A stretch of DNA of 64,000 nucleotides from Carideicomes alvinocaridis (GCA_005473895.2 SRJI02000011.1:1-64000), one strand, 5' to 3'. Numbered from the stretch's first letter, positions 17,185 to 26,911 are shown. A program made the numbers and translations. The notes: a model not told the origin generated them from the sequence alone.

Positions 17185-17547
17185 TGGACTTTACTCTCGT
17201 GTGTTGAGAGTGCCCCCTAAGATGTTCTCCTACCAAGCAAAAGCCGCCCCAAACGCGAACGATGACAAGTGTGGCATAGGCAACACTGCTGGGCGGATGT
17301 TCGGCTCCATCCCGCTAAAAAGTCAGTCGCCCCGGCGTGGCATGCGCGTCGAATGCGGAGATGCGGGAGGCACCCGGCTGAAGCGCCGAGATGATGGCCT
17401 ACCAGCGCAAGCGGGGCGTCTCGAAAGCGGCCCGAGAGCGCAGAAGCAGCATGGACCACCACGTGACTGAACGGGATGTGTGAAGGCGCCATTTCGGCCC
17501 CCTTACACCTCCAACCAAGACACCCAGAGAATTCGACGAAGCCAACC
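17185..17547. other. Upstream region of the outer-membrane protein gene
   Basis: 363 nt between the outer-membrane protein start and tRNA-Leu. It should hold the promoters reading left for the barrel gene and the tRNA 3' trailer. A 6-bp hairpin (ACTCTC-N7-GAGAGT on the minus strand) lies about 10 nt before the ATG. I see no convincing gene here. Confidence 0.5.
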
Positions 17548-17631
17548 TGGTGCCCGCGGCCGGACTCGAACCGGCACGGCATATGCCTAGGGATTTTAAG
17601 TCCCCTGTGTCTACCATTCCACCACGCGGGC
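17548..17631 (-). tRNA. tRNA-Leu (anticodon UAA)
   Basis: On the minus strand a 7-bp acceptor stem (GCCCGCG/CGCGGGC) is followed by discriminator A and an encoded CCA at 17548-17550. The T-loop reads GGTTCGAGTCC and the anticodon loop CTTAAAA, giving anticodon UAA at 17596-17598. The length of 84 nt with a short variable arm is in the class II leucine range. Confidence 0.95.
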
Positions 17632-17690
17632 GCCGGCGGTGGCCCAGAGGTACGCCAGAGCGGCAGGCAGGTAAACCGCTCTCGGCCGGT

Positions 17691-18212
17691 CTAGCCCGCT
17701 TGGCCCGGCGCGGCGAGGCCCGTTTCCTTGACCGCCTGCATCGCGACATAGGTTGAGGTATTGGCGACATGCGGCAGGGTGGAGATGCGTTCCCCCATCA
17801 CCCGCCGGTAACTGGCCATGTCGCGGGTCCGGACCTTGAGGAGGTAGTCGAAATTTCCGGCGATCATGTGCACCTGCTCGATCTCCGGGATCTTCGCCGC
17901 CGCGCGGTTGAAGGCGGCGAGCGCCGCCTCGCGGGTATCGCTCAGCCGCACTTCGACGAAGGCCACGTGATCCAGGCCGAGGCGGATCGGGTCGAGCATG
18001 GCGCGGTAGCCCCGGATCACCCCGCTTTCTTCCAGCCGCCGCATGCGGGCCTGGGTGGGCGATTTCGACAGGCCGATGCGTCGGGCAAGCTCGGCCACGC
18101 TCAGCCGGCCCTCGCTGGCCAGCGCCTCCAGAATCGCGCGGTCGAAACGGTCGAACCGCTCCGGACCATCCGCCCCGTCCGCCGCCACTGTTTCAGTCGT
18201 TTCGCCTGCCAA
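17691..18212 (-). CDS. putR: Lrp/AsnC regulator, probable PutR
   Basis: A 173-residue transcription factor with an N-terminal winged helix-turn-helix (VAELARRIGLSKSPTQARMRRLEESGVIRGY) and a C-terminal Lrp/AsnC ligand domain ending near VAMQAVKETG. It is divergent from putA and so is very likely PutR, the proline-responsive activator of putA. I place the start at TTG 18212, because AAGGAGG lies five bases upstream. The ATG at 18257 has no ribosome site and would leave only 23 nt for both divergent promoters. With the TTG start the intergenic region becomes 68 nt. The regulator identity is inferred from position and family. Confidence 0.87.
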   Translation of the reverse strand: MAGETTETVAADGADGPERFDRFDRAILEALASEGRLSVAELARRIGLSKSPTQARMRRLEESGVIRGYRAMLDPIRLGLDHVAFVEVRLSDTREAALAAFNRAAAKIPEIEQVHMIAGNFDYLLKVRTRDMASYRRVMGERISTLPHVANTSTYVAMQAVKETGLAAPGQAG

Positions 18213-18280
18213 CCCTGCCTCCTTCGGGAAGATCGCCGTCCTCGGCTGGGGTAGCATAGCCCAAACCTGCGGAGAGAACC

Positions 18281-21200
18281 ATGACGCTAGATCCCGGCCC
18301 CCTCTACCAGTCGCTCGATACGGGCACCTATGCGCCCGAGCCGGAGCTGCTCCGGCAGCTCGTGGCCGCGGCCGGCCTCACGGAGCAACAGCGCGCCCGC
18401 ATCGCCGCCCGTGGCGCCGAGCTCGTGCGGGCCATCCGCAACGACAGCCGGCCCGGGATGATGGAGGTCTTCCTGGCCGAATACGGGCTGTCGACCGACG
18501 AGGGCATCGCGCTGATGTGCCTGGCCGAGGCGCTGCTCCGCGTCCCGGATGCGGAGACCATCGACGCGCTGATCGAGGACAAGATCGCGGCCTCGGACTG
18601 GGGCAAGCATTCCGGGCACTCGACCTCGCCGCTGGTCAATGCCTCCACCTGGGCTTTGATGCTGACGGGCAAGGTGCTGCAGGACGAGCATCCCGGCCCC
18701 GTGGGTCACCTCCGGGCCGCCGTGCGCCGGCTGGGCGAGCCGGTGATCCGCACCGCCGTGGGCCGCGCCATGCGCGAGATGGGGCGGCAATTCGTGCTGG
18801 GCGAAACCATCGAGGCCGCCATGAAGCGCGCCGCCCGGCAGGAAGAGCGCGGCTACACCTATTCCTACGACATGCTGGGCGAGGCGGCGCGCACCGACGC
18901 CGATGCCAGGCGCTATTTCGACAGCTATTCCGATGCCATCGCCGCCATCGGCCGGGCCTGCACCTCGCGCGACATCCGCGACAATCCCGGCATCTCGGTC
19001 AAGCTCTCGGCTCTGCATGCCCGCTACGAGCTGGCGCATCGGGACCGGGTGATGGACGAGCTCGTGCCGCGCCTGCGCCGGCTCTGCCTCCAAGCGAAGG
19101 AGGCCGATATGGGCCTCAACATCGACGCGGAGGAGGCCGACCGCCTGACCCTGTCGCTGGAGGTGATCGGCGAGATGCTCCGCGATCCGGAGCTTGCCGG
19201 CTGGGACGGGTTCGGCGTGGTGGTGCAGGCCTACGGCAAGCGGGCCGGCGCGGCGCTGGACTGGCTGCACGCGCGCTGCGTGGAGAACGACCGGCGCATC
19301 ACCTGCCGGCTGGTCAAGGGCGCCTACTGGGACACCGAGATCAAGCGCGCGCAGGTTGCGGGCGTGGACGGCTTCCCGGTCTTCACGGCCAAGCCCGCGA
19401 CGGATGTGAGCTACATCGCCAATGCCCGCAAGCTGCTGGGCATGACCGACCGGATCTATCCCCAGTTCGCCACCCACAATGCGCATACGGTGGCGGCGAT
19501 CCTCGAGATGGCCGAGGACCACGACGCCTACGAGTTCCAGCGGCTCCACGGCATGGGCGAGGCGCTGCACGACATCGTGCTGAAGCGGGAAAAGACCCGC
19601 TGCCGCATCTACGCCCCCGTGGGGGCGCATCGCGACCTGCTGGCCTATCTCGTCCGGCGCCTGCTGGAGAACGGGGCCAATTCCTCCTTCGTCAACCAGA
19701 TCGTGGACGAGACCGTGCCGCCCGAAACCGTCGCCGGTGATCCCTTTGCCGCGCTCGAGCAGGACGCCCCCCACCTGCCCACCGGGCCAGAGCTGTTCCT
19801 GCCCGAGCGGGTCAATTCGGCGGGGTTCGACCTGCGCCACGGGCCGACGCTCGCGCGGATCGAGGCGGAGCGTGCGCCCTTCCTCTCCGCCACCCGCGAG
19901 GCCGCCCCGCTGCTGGCGCAAGCGGCGCAGCCGAAACCGCCCGAGCGCGTCGAGAACCCCGCCGACCCCGAGGACAGCCCCGGCACCGTGGCCTGGGCGA
20001 GCGTCGCGGATGTGGAAACCGCGCTGGCCGCCGCCCTGCCCTGGTCCGCCAAGGCGGCGGAGCGCAAGCGCGTGCTGATCCGCGCGGCCGAGCTTTACGA
20101 GGCGCATTTCGGCGAGATCTTCGCGGTGCTTTCGCGCGAGGCGGGGAAGATCCTGCTCGACGGCGTGGCGGAGCTGCGCGAGGCGGTGGATTTCCTGCGC
20201 TACTATGCCAGCCAGGCGACCGATGCGCCGCCCGCGGGCACCTTCACCTGCATCTCGCCCTGGAACTTCCCGCTGGCGATCTTCACCGGGCAGATCTCGG
20301 CGGCGCTCGCGGCCGGCAATGCCGTGCTGGCGAAACCGGCGGAACAGACGCCGCTCATCGCCCACCTGGCGGTGGAGCTGCTGCACGAGGCCGGCGTCCC
20401 GCGCACGGCGCTGCAATTGCTGCCCGGCGGCGGCGAAGTGGGCGCGGCGCTCACCTCAGATCCCAGGCTGGACGGCGTGGCCTTCACCGGCTCCACCGAG
20501 ACGGCGCAGAAGATCCGCAGCGCGATGGCCGACAACATGGCCCCCGGCGCCCCGCTGATCGCCGAGACCGGCGGGCTCAACGCGATGATCGTGGATTCCA
20601 CCGCGCTGCCGGAACAGGCGGTGCAGGCGATCATGGAATCGGCCTTCCAGTCCGCCGGACAGCGCTGCTCGGCGCTGCGCTGCCTTTACGTGCAGGAGGA
20701 TATCGCCCCGGGGTTTACCGAGATGCTCAAGGGCGCCATGTCCGAGCTGACCCTGGGCGACCCGCGCGACCTGCCGACCGACAGCGGCCCGGTGATCGAT
20801 ACCGAGGCGAAGGAAAAGATCGACACCCACCTCGCCCGCGCGCGGCGCGAAGGCCGTATCCTGCACGAAACCACGGCCCCGATTGCCGGGCATTTCGTCC
20901 CGCCCACGCTGATCCGGGTGGAGGGTATCGGCGAGCTGGAGGAAGAGATTTTCGGCCCCGTGCTGCATCTCGCGACCTACCGGGCGAGCGAACTGGACCG
21001 GGTGATCGACGCGGTGAACGCCAAGGGCTACGGGCTGACCTTCGGGCTGATGACCCGGATCGACGACCGGGTGCAGCATGTCTCCGACCGGGTCCATGCG
21101 GGCAACATCTACGTCAACCGCAACCAGATCGGCGCCATCGTCGGATCCCAGCCCTTTGGCGGCGAGGGGTTGTCGGGGACCGGCCCCAAGGCGGGCGGGC

Positions 21201-21718
21201 CGCACTACCTGAACCGCTTCCGCGCCAATCCCGGACGGACCGGGGCGGAGGACTGGGGCTACGATGCCGACCCCTCACGCGTCATCGCGGCGCTGGAGGA
21301 GGCGCGGGACGCTACCCCGGAGGCGCCGGTCGGGACGGAACTGCTGCCCGGCCCCACCGGCGAGGAGAACCAGTTCATCACCCTGCCCCGCCCGCCTGTC
21401 CTCTGCGCGGGGCCGGGGGCCGAGGCGGCGGAGGCCCAGGCCGAGGCGGTGCGCGCCCTGGGCGGCGTCGCGGTGGTGCCCGACGGGCGGGTGCCCCTGC
21501 GCCTGATGGAAACGGCCGAGGAGCTGTCGGCGGTCATCTGGTGGGGCGAGGCGGAGATGGCCCGGGACATCGCGCAGGCCCTCGCCTCGCGGCCGGGGCC
21601 GATCCTGCCGCTGATCACCGGGATGCCGGATGCGGGCCACGTGCTGCACGAGCGTCACGTCTGCATCGACACCACGGCCTCGGGCGGAAACGCGGCGCTG
21701 CTGGGCGGGATGGCTTGA
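18281..21718 (+). CDS. putA: Bifunctional proline dehydrogenase / L-glutamate-semialdehyde dehydrogenase
   Basis: PutA oxidises proline to glutamate in two steps: an FAD-dependent proline dehydrogenase passes electrons to quinone, and an NAD-dependent aldehyde dehydrogenase finishes. The protein has 1145 residues. Residues about 60-480 are the dehydrogenase barrel (VKLSALHARYE, RLVKGAYWDTEIK). Residues about 560-990 are the aldehyde dehydrogenase, with catalytic Cys796 (SAGQRCSALRC) and the AETGGLNAM glutamate segment. The last ~130 residues are an extra ALDH-like C-terminal domain. There is no N-terminal ribbon-helix-helix, so this is a type B PutA that does not repress its own gene; control is left to the divergent putR. 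GGAGAG precedes the ATG. Confidence 0.98.
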   Translation: MTLDPGPLYQSLDTGTYAPEPELLRQLVAAAGLTEQQRARIAARGAELVRAIRNDSRPGMMEVFLAEYGLSTDEGIALMCLAEALLRVPDAETIDALIEDKIAASDWGKHSGHSTSPLVNASTWALMLTGKVLQDEHPGPVGHLRAAVRRLGEPVIRTAVGRAMREMGRQFVLGETIEAAMKRAARQEERGYTYSYDMLGEAARTDADARRYFDSYSDAIAAIGRACTSRDIRDNPGISVKLSALHARYELAHRDRVMDELVPRLRRLCLQAKEADMGLNIDAEEADRLTLSLEVIGEMLRDPELAGWDGFGVVVQAYGKRAGAALDWLHARCVENDRRITCRLVKGAYWDTEIKRAQVAGVDGFPVFTAKPATDVSYIANARKLLGMTDRIYPQFATHNAHTVAAILEMAEDHDAYEFQRLHGMGEALHDIVLKREKTRCRIYAPVGAHRDLLAYLVRRLLENGANSSFVNQIVDETVPPETVAGDPFAALEQDAPHLPTGPELFLPERVNSAGFDLRHGPTLARIEAERAPFLSATREAAPLLAQAAQPKPPERVENPADPEDSPGTVAWASVADVETALAAALPWSAKAAERKRVLIRAAELYEAHFGEIFAVLSREAGKILLDGVAELREAVDFLRYYASQATDAPPAGTFTCISPWNFPLAIFTGQISAALAAGNAVLAKPAEQTPLIAHLAVELLHEAGVPRTALQLLPGGGEVGAALTSDPRLDGVAFTGSTETAQKIRSAMADNMAPGAPLIAETGGLNAMIVDSTALPEQAVQAIMESAFQSAGQRCSALRCLYVQEDIAPGFTEMLKGAMSELTLGDPRDLPTDSGPVIDTEAKEKIDTHLARARREGRILHETTAPIAGHFVPPTLIRVEGIGELEEEIFGPVLHLATYRASELDRVIDAVNAKGYGLTFGLMTRIDDRVQHVSDRVHAGNIYVNRNQIGAIVGSQPFGGEGLSGTGPKAGGPHYLNRFRANPGRTGAEDWGYDADPSRVIAALEEARDATPEAPVGTELLPGPTGEENQFITLPRPPVLCAGPGAEAAEAQAEAVRALGGVAVVPDGRVPLRLMETAEELSAVIWWGEAEMARDIAQALASRPGPILPLITGMPDAGHVLHERHVCIDTTASGGNAALLGGMA

Positions 21719-21749
21719 CCTTTCGCGGATCGCGGCAAAGGGTGTCCCG

Positions 21750-22520
21750 ATGTTCCCGATCCGCGACCACAACCCCTCGGGCGGCACGCCCTATGTGAAC
21801 TATGCGCTGATCGCGCTGAACCTGGTGGCGTTCCTGTCCTACCTGGGCCTCCAGGGCGATCAGCGCGAGCTGTGGCTGTTCTATGCCGACTGGGCGATGA
21901 TCCCGGCGCGGGTCTCGGCGGGCGAGGGCTGGTACACCTTCGTCACCTCCATGTTCCTCCACGGCGGCTGGATGCACCTGCTGGGCAACATGCTGTTCCT
22001 GTGGATCTTCGGCGACAACCTGGAGGACGAGATGGGCCACCTGCCCTATCTCGGCTTCTACCTGGCCGGCGGGGTGGGGGCGGGGCTCGCGCATTACATC
22101 ACCGCGCCCGGGGCCATGGTGCCCACGGTCGGCGCCTCGGGGGCGATCGCGGCAGTGATGGGCGGCTACCTGCTGCTGTTCCCGCGCGCCAAGGTGGACG
22201 TGCTGTTCATCTTCATCGTCTTCTTCAAGATCATCCCCCTGCCCGCCTGGATCATGCTGGGCGTCTGGTTCGGGCTGCAGCTGTTCAACGGGATGGGCGC
22301 CACGCCCGAAAGCGGCGGCGTCGCCTACTGGGCCCATGCCGGTGGCTTCGTGATCGGGCTGGTGCTGTCGCTGCCACTGTTCCTGCGGCTGGGCGGCCCG
22401 CGCTTCTGGAGCCAGACCCACGGCCACCCGCCCCACCCGGAGGCGCAGTACCGCGAGGTCCGCAGCTCGGTCCCCCGCAGCGGCTCGCGCCGGGGCCGTG
22501 GCGGGCCCTGGGGGCGCTAG
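21750..22520 (+). CDS. Rhomboid family intramembrane serine protease
   Basis: A 256-residue inner-membrane protein with six or seven helices. The rhomboid catalytic set is present: Ser130 in GASGAI, His196 in HAGGF, and Asn80 in HLLGNMLFLW as the oxyanion residue. The loop before it carries HGGWMHL. The C-terminal tail is basic and Gly/Arg-rich. It cleaves transmembrane substrates within the bilayer; the substrate is unknown. The start at 21750 gives the normal N-terminus (MFPIRDHNPS). It lies 31 nt after putA on the same strand, so read-through is possible but there is no functional link. Paired hairpins follow its stop. Confidence 0.94.
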   Translation: MFPIRDHNPSGGTPYVNYALIALNLVAFLSYLGLQGDQRELWLFYADWAMIPARVSAGEGWYTFVTSMFLHGGWMHLLGNMLFLWIFGDNLEDEMGHLPYLGFYLAGGVGAGLAHYITAPGAMVPTVGASGAIAAVMGGYLLLFPRAKVDVLFIFIVFFKIIPLPAWIMLGVWFGLQLFNGMGATPESGGVAYWAHAGGFVIGLVLSLPLFLRLGGPRFWSQTHGHPPHPEAQYREVRSSVPRSGSRRGRGGPWGR

Positions 22521-22539
22521 GGGAACGGGTGCCGGGGGG

Positions 22540-22589
22540 AAGAATTTTGCAACAAAATTCTTCGTAAGACTTTTATTTCAAAAAGTCTT
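22540..22589. repeat. Paired AT-rich hairpins between convergent genes, copy A
   Basis: Hairpin 1 (22540-22562) is AAGAATTTTG-CAA-CAAAATTCTT, a 10-bp stem with a 3-nt loop. Hairpin 2 (22566-22589) is AAGACTTTT-N6-AAAAGTCTT. The pair lies between the rhomboid gene and the convergent DUF2842 gene and would work as a bidirectional terminator. A second pair of the same design is at 35474-35522. Confidence 0.85.
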
Positions 22590-22607
22590 TCAGCGGTCGT
22601 CCTTCGT

Positions 22608-22829
22608 TCAGCGCTCGTCCTCCGGGGGCGGCTGGCCAATGCCGCGAAAGACGAAGCGGAAGGGGATCGCCCAGAGCACGCCCAACACCAGGTAGACCAG
22701 CAGCTCGACCAGCAGGCTGGGCCGGTCGAGCCAGGTCATGATCGTGACAGCCACGATGATATAGGCCGGCAGCCCCAGCAGCAGGATGACCAGCGCCAGC
22801 CGCCGGCGGGTCTTGTAGCGCAGCGCCAT
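22608..22829 (-). CDS. DUF2842 membrane protein
   Basis: A 73-residue protein with two membrane segments (about residues 11-32 and 39-58) and a basic N-terminus (ALRYKTRRR). The pattern YKTRRRLAL, then VYLVLGVLWAIPFRFVFRGIGQP, is typical of DUF2842, a small inner-membrane family of alphaproteobacteria with no known function. Its ATG overlaps the purA stop by one base (TGATG), so it is co-translated with purA, an arrangement I would expect to be conserved in relatives. Confidence 0.85.
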   Translation of the reverse strand: MALRYKTRRRLALVILLLGLPAYIIVAVTIMTWLDRPSLLVELLVYLVLGVLWAIPFRFVFRGIGQPPPEDER

Positions 22830-24121
22830 CAGTCGGCGAACGGGTCGGTCACGAGGATCGTGTCCTCCCGCTCCGGCGAGGTGGAAAGCAGCGCGACCGG
22901 GCAGTCGATTAGCTCTTCGACCCGGCGGACATACTTGATCGCCTCGGCCGGCAGGTCGGCCCAGCTGCGGGCGCCCTCGGTGGATTGCGACCAGCCCGGC
23001 ATCTCCTCGAAGATCGGCGTGCAGCGGGCCTGCTGGTCGGCCGCGATCGGCAGGTAATCCAGCCGCTTGCCGTCAAGCTCGTAGCCCGTGCAGATCTTCA
23101 GCGTCTCGAACCCGTCCAGCACGTCGAGCTTGGTCAGCGCGATGCCGTTGACGCCCGAGGTGGCGCAGGTTTGCCGCACCAGGACCGCGTCGAACCAGCC
23201 GCAGCGCCGCTTGCGCCCGGTGACGGTGCCGAATTCGTGCCCGCGCTCGCCCAGCCGTTGGCCGTCATCGTCGTTCAGTTCCGCCGGGAAGGGGCCTTCG
23301 CCGACGCGGGTGGTGTAGGATTTCACGATGCCCAGCACGAAGTCGATGGAGCCCGGCCCGATCCCCGTCCCGGTGGCGGCCTGCCCGGCGATCACGTTGG
23401 ACGAGGTGACGAACGGATAGGTGCCGAAATCGATGTCCAAGAGCGCGCCCTGCGCCCCTTCGAACAGGATGCGCTTGCCCGCTTTCCGCTTTTCGTTCAG
23501 CACCTTCCAGACCGGCGCCGCGTATTCCAGAACCTGCGGCGCGATCTCGCGCAGCTGGGCGATCAGCGCGTCGCGGTCCACGGCCTCGAGCCCCAGCCCG
23601 GCGCGCAGCGCGTTGTGGTGCACCAGCGCGCGGTCCACCCGGACCTCCAGCGTGCGGTCATCCGCCAGGTCGGCCACCCGGACCGAACGGCGCCCCACCT
23701 TGTCCTCGTAGGCCGGGCCGATGCCGCGGCCGGTGGTGCCGATCTTGGCCATGGAGTTCTGCGATTCCCGCGCGCGGTCCAGCTCTCCGTGAATCGGCAG
23801 GATGAGCGGCGTGTTCTCGGCGATCATCAGCGTCTCGGGGGTGATCGTGACGCCCTGCCCGCGCAGGCCCTCGATCTCCTTGACCAGGTGCCAGGGGTCC
23901 AGCACCACGCCGTTGCCGATCACCGACAGCTTGCCGCCGCGCACGATGCCCGAGGGCAGCAGGGACAGCTTGTAGACCTCGCCGTCGATGACCAGCGTGT
24001 GGCCGGCATTGTGCCCGCCCTGGAACCGCGCGATCACGTCGGCCCGCTCGGACAGCCAGTCGACGATCTTGCCCTTGCCCTCGTCGCCCCATTGCGCGCC
24101 GACAACAACCACGTTGGCCAT
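22829..24121 (-). CDS. purA: Adenylosuccinate synthetase
   Basis: PurA joins IMP and aspartate using GTP to form adenylosuccinate, the first step from IMP to AMP. The 430-residue protein has the family length. The N-terminus shows the GTP-binding loop [11 protein letters not shown], followed by the IMP-binding GGHNAGHT region; the signature [19 protein letters not shown] lies in the middle and [16 protein letters not shown] in the GTP base-recognition part. It is a cytoplasmic housekeeping enzyme. The DUF2842 gene follows with a one-base overlap. Confidence 0.98.
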   Translation of the reverse strand: MANVVVVGAQWGDEGKGKIVDWLSERADVIARFQGGHNAGHTLVIDGEVYKLSLLPSGIVRGGKLSVIGNGVVLDPWHLVKEIEGLRGQGVTITPETLMIAENTPLILPIHGELDRARESQNSMAKIGTTGRGIGPAYEDKVGRRSVRVADLADDRTLEVRVDRALVHHNALRAGLGLEAVDRDALIAQLREIAPQVLEYAAPVWKVLNEKRKAGKRILFEGAQGALLDIDFGTYPFVTSSNVIAGQAATGTGIGPGSIDFVLGIVKSYTTRVGEGPFPAELNDDDGQRLGERGHEFGTVTGRKRRCGWFDAVLVRQTCATSGVNGIALTKLDVLDGFETLKICTGYELDGKRLDYLPIAADQQARCTPIFEEMPGWSQSTEGARSWADLPAEAIKYVRRVEELIDCPVALLSTSPEREDTILVTDPFAD

Positions 24122-24287
24122 GCGTCATTCCTTTCGCAGCCGGTGAAACCCGCGCCGGTATATCGACAGGTGCGGCACGGTTAAACCGGAATCTCGTCGC
24201 ACCCCCTGCCGGGCCTCTCGCAGGGCCCCGCTGCCCTCGGAAAGACCCGGGGCGCCGAGGGGTCCCGGCGCCCGGCCAGGGCCCGGC

Positions 24288-25955
24288 TCACGGCCCCGCC
24301 ACCTCGTGGTTGCGATCTTCGGGCGCCGCGCCGCCCGCGCCCCGGCCCAGCCCGATCTTCTGCCAGAAGGCGGACAGCTGGCGGCGCGCCACCTCCGCCG
24401 GCGACAGGGTCTCGCCCAGGTCGGCAAAGGTCATGGCGGTCACCGTGGGCGCGCCGGCATCCCGTTCTTCCACCGGGCGCCAGTCGGCGTCCAGGTGGTC
24501 GGCAAGATGCGTGGTGGCCTGCAGCGCGCCGTCCACGTAATGGCGTACCACCGGGTGAATGAACGGATCGACATGCTCCCCGCTGGCCTCGTGTCGGCGC
24601 TTAACGTGCATCGGGTTGATGCCGAAATCGCCGAATTCCAGCGTCACGGTCAGGCAAGCGCCCGTGGCGGCCGGGCCGCCCGGCTCGAGCGCCCAGGCCA
24701 TGGGCACGTCCTGCCAGCGCCGCCCCGCGCCCTCGCCAGAAAGCCGGATCACGTCCCCCAGGAACGACGGTTGCAGGAACATCCCCGACGAGGTCGAGAT
24801 CCGCTCCACCACCGCGTCGGTCAACGCTTCGCGCTCCAGGGGCACGCTGTCATGCGGATAGGCGCCCCCGGTCAGCCGGGCGGAGACGAATTCCGCCAGC
24901 GCCTTCACGTTGTGGCGGAAGCCGTGGACAAAGCCCGACATGGTCTTCTTGTAGTCGCGGTACTGCATGATCGTGCCCGCGAACCACAGGTTCTCCACCT
25001 CCTCGCTCTCCCATTGCGCGGTCATCCGCGGCAGCTTGCCGAACTGGCAGAGACCCGGCCGGATCGCCTCGTCGAAGATCGAGGGATCGAAGCGGAAGCC
25101 GGTGCAGGCGATGACGTGGTCGTAGGTCAGCACCATCTCGTGCCCCTCGGCGGCCTGCATCTCGCAGGTGACCTTGTAGACCCCCTCCACCTTCTCGATG
25201 CGCGTGACCTCGGCGTCGATCACGGCGTTCTGGGACTTGAGCTGGTAGGTGTCGAGGAAGTTGTTGTTCACTGCCCGCAGGTGACCCACGAAATGGGTGT
25301 TCCAGGCGAACTTGACCGGTCGGGGGCTCATCACGTGGATGGAGGCGGCGGTCTCGATCAGGGAATCCGCAGTCTCGAAGGCCGAGTTGCCCTTGCCGAG
25401 GATCAGCACCCGCTTGTCGATGAAGCGCTCCGGATCGGGGTCGAAATCGTAGTAGTTCTCGACCAGTTCCTCGCCCGCATAGCCCGCCCGATAGGGCTGC
25501 GACACGCCGGTGGCGACGATCACGTGCCGGGCCTCGAGGCTCTGGCCGCCGGCGCAGTCCACGCGGAAGGTCTCGCCGGGACGGGAAATGCGGGTCACGT
25601 CATGGTCGAGCAGGATGACATCCTCGCCCACGAGCCGGGCGTAATCGTCCATGTAGCGCACCATATCCTCGGCGTCGGGGAAGTAGCGGCGGGAATAGTC
25701 GCGGAACTCGAGCCCCTCCTCGCTCAGGAGCGAATTCCAGTCATAGCGCAGGCGGGTGTCGGGGTTGGACAGCCCCGTATGCACCTTGTTGATCGAGATG
25801 AGCTTGCGGTGCCGGGGGAAGCGGCGGAAGAATTCCGACACGCGGCTGCCCCGCTCCAGCACCCGCACCGCGTGGCCGCGCTTCTTCAGGAAATAGGCTG
25901 CCTGCAACCCTGCGGGACCGGACCCCACCACCACACAATCCAGCGTCTCCGCCAT
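24288..25955 (-). CDS. FAD-dependent oxidoreductase, FOXRED2-like
   Basis: A 555-residue flavoprotein with an N-terminal FAD site (VVVGSGPAGLQAAYFLKKRG), a second dinucleotide site (VLILGKGNSAFETADSL) near residue 190, and the FAD-binding CTGFRFDPSIF segment near residue 310. The sequence order and the long C-terminal part (about 420-555) resemble FOXRED2 and related flavin monooxygenase-like proteins. In animals FOXRED2 works in ER-associated degradation; bacterial members have no established role. There is no signal peptide, so it is cytoplasmic. The start at 25955 follows AGGAG at seven bases. It is monocistronic as far as can be seen. Confidence 0.85.
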   Translation of the reverse strand: MAETLDCVVVGSGPAGLQAAYFLKKRGHAVRVLERGSRVSEFFRRFPRHRKLISINKVHTGLSNPDTRLRYDWNSLLSEEGLEFRDYSRRYFPDAEDMVRYMDDYARLVGEDVILLDHDVTRISRPGETFRVDCAGGQSLEARHVIVATGVSQPYRAGYAGEELVENYYDFDPDPERFIDKRVLILGKGNSAFETADSLIETAASIHVMSPRPVKFAWNTHFVGHLRAVNNNFLDTYQLKSQNAVIDAEVTRIEKVEGVYKVTCEMQAAEGHEMVLTYDHVIACTGFRFDPSIFDEAIRPGLCQFGKLPRMTAQWESEEVENLWFAGTIMQYRDYKKTMSGFVHGFRHNVKALAEFVSARLTGGAYPHDSVPLEREALTDAVVERISTSSGMFLQPSFLGDVIRLSGEGAGRRWQDVPMAWALEPGGPAATGACLTVTLEFGDFGINPMHVKRRHEASGEHVDPFIHPVVRHYVDGALQATTHLADHLDADWRPVEERDAGAPTVTAMTFADLGETLSPAEVARRQLSAFWQKIGLGRGAGGAAPEDRNHEVAGP

Positions 25956-26131
25956 GCCCTGACTCCTGTTTCGGGCCGGGCCGGGGCGGCGCCGGCTGGG
26001 TGATCGCGGCGGACTTTGCGCGCCCTGTCCGCACGCGTCATGAGCGGAAGATCCGCTGTTCGCGCGCCGGTATGACACTACCACCGGCACGCGAACGTCA
26101 ATCTCCCCCCGGGCGCGGAGGGCCTTTCCGG

Positions 26132-26911
26132 TCAGATCGTTGCGTTAATGCCGCCGCCGTCCAACAGGATGTTCTGACCGATGATGAAACCGGCATGTTG
26201 CGAACAGAGGAAGGCGCAGGCGGCCCCGAATTCCTCGGGCGTGCCGTAGCGGCCGGCGGGGATGCCGGCGCAGCGGCGGGCCTTTGCCTCTTCCATCGTG
26301 ATGCCCTCCTTCTCCGACACGCTGGTGTCGAGCGAGATGGCGCGGTCGGTGGCGTGGATGCCGGGCAGGAGGTTGTTGATGGTCACGCCCTTGCCCGCCA
26401 CCTGCCGCGAGGTGCCGGCGACAAAGCCCGTAAGCCCCGCCCGCGCCGTGTTCGACAGACCCAGCACCGGGATCGGCGCCTTGACCGATTGCGAGGTAAT
26501 GTTGACCACCCGGCCCCAGCCGCGCTCCATCATCCTGGGCACCAGCGCCTGGATCAGCGCGATGGGGGTGAGCATGTTCGAGTCCACCGCCCCGATGAAA
26601 TCGTCGCGGTCCCACTCGGTCCAGTTGCCCGGCGGCGGGCCGCCCGCGTTGTTGACGAGGATCTCGGCATCGGCGGCATGCTCCAGCACCTTTGCCCGGC
26701 CCTCCTCGGTGGTGATGTCGGCGGCCACGGCCACGACCTCGACCCCGTGGGCGTCGCGGATCTCCTGCGCGGTGGCCTCCAGCGCCTCAGCCCCGCGGGC
26801 GTTCAGAACGAGGTTCACCCCCTCGGCGGCCAGCGCCAGGGCGCAGCCCTTGCCCAGCCCCTTCGACGAGGCGCAGACCAGCGCCTTCTTGCCCCTGATG
26901 CCCATGTCCAT
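26132..26911 (-). CDS. Atypical short-chain dehydrogenase/reductase
   Basis: A 259-residue SDR protein with the N-terminal cofactor motif ASSKGLGKG and the NNAGG segment. In the active-site region ITSQSVKAP...LSNTARAGLTGF, the catalytic Ser is present, but the usual Tyr-x3-Lys is replaced: the aligned positions are Leu and Arg. It therefore belongs to the group of atypical SDRs whose activity is uncertain. The C-terminus ends in GQNILLDGGG as in classical SDRs. The start at 26911 is supported by GGGAG upstream. No pathway partners are adjacent. Confidence 0.88.
   Translation of the reverse strand: MDMGIRGKKALVCASSKGLGKGCALALAAEGVNLVLNARGAEALEATAQEIRDAHGVEVVAVAADITTEEGRAKVLEHAADAEILVNNAGGPPPGNWTEWDRDDFIGAVDSNMLTPIALIQALVPRMMERGWGRVVNITSQSVKAPIPVLGLSNTARAGLTGFVAGTSRQVAGKGVTINNLLPGIHATDRAISLDTSVSEKEGITMEEAKARRCAGIPAGRYGTPEEFGAACAFLCSQHAGFIIGQNILLDGGGINATI

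Noticed and set aside
18287-20416. A 709-residue - strand frame over putA
   Set aside because: Antisense shadow of PutA.
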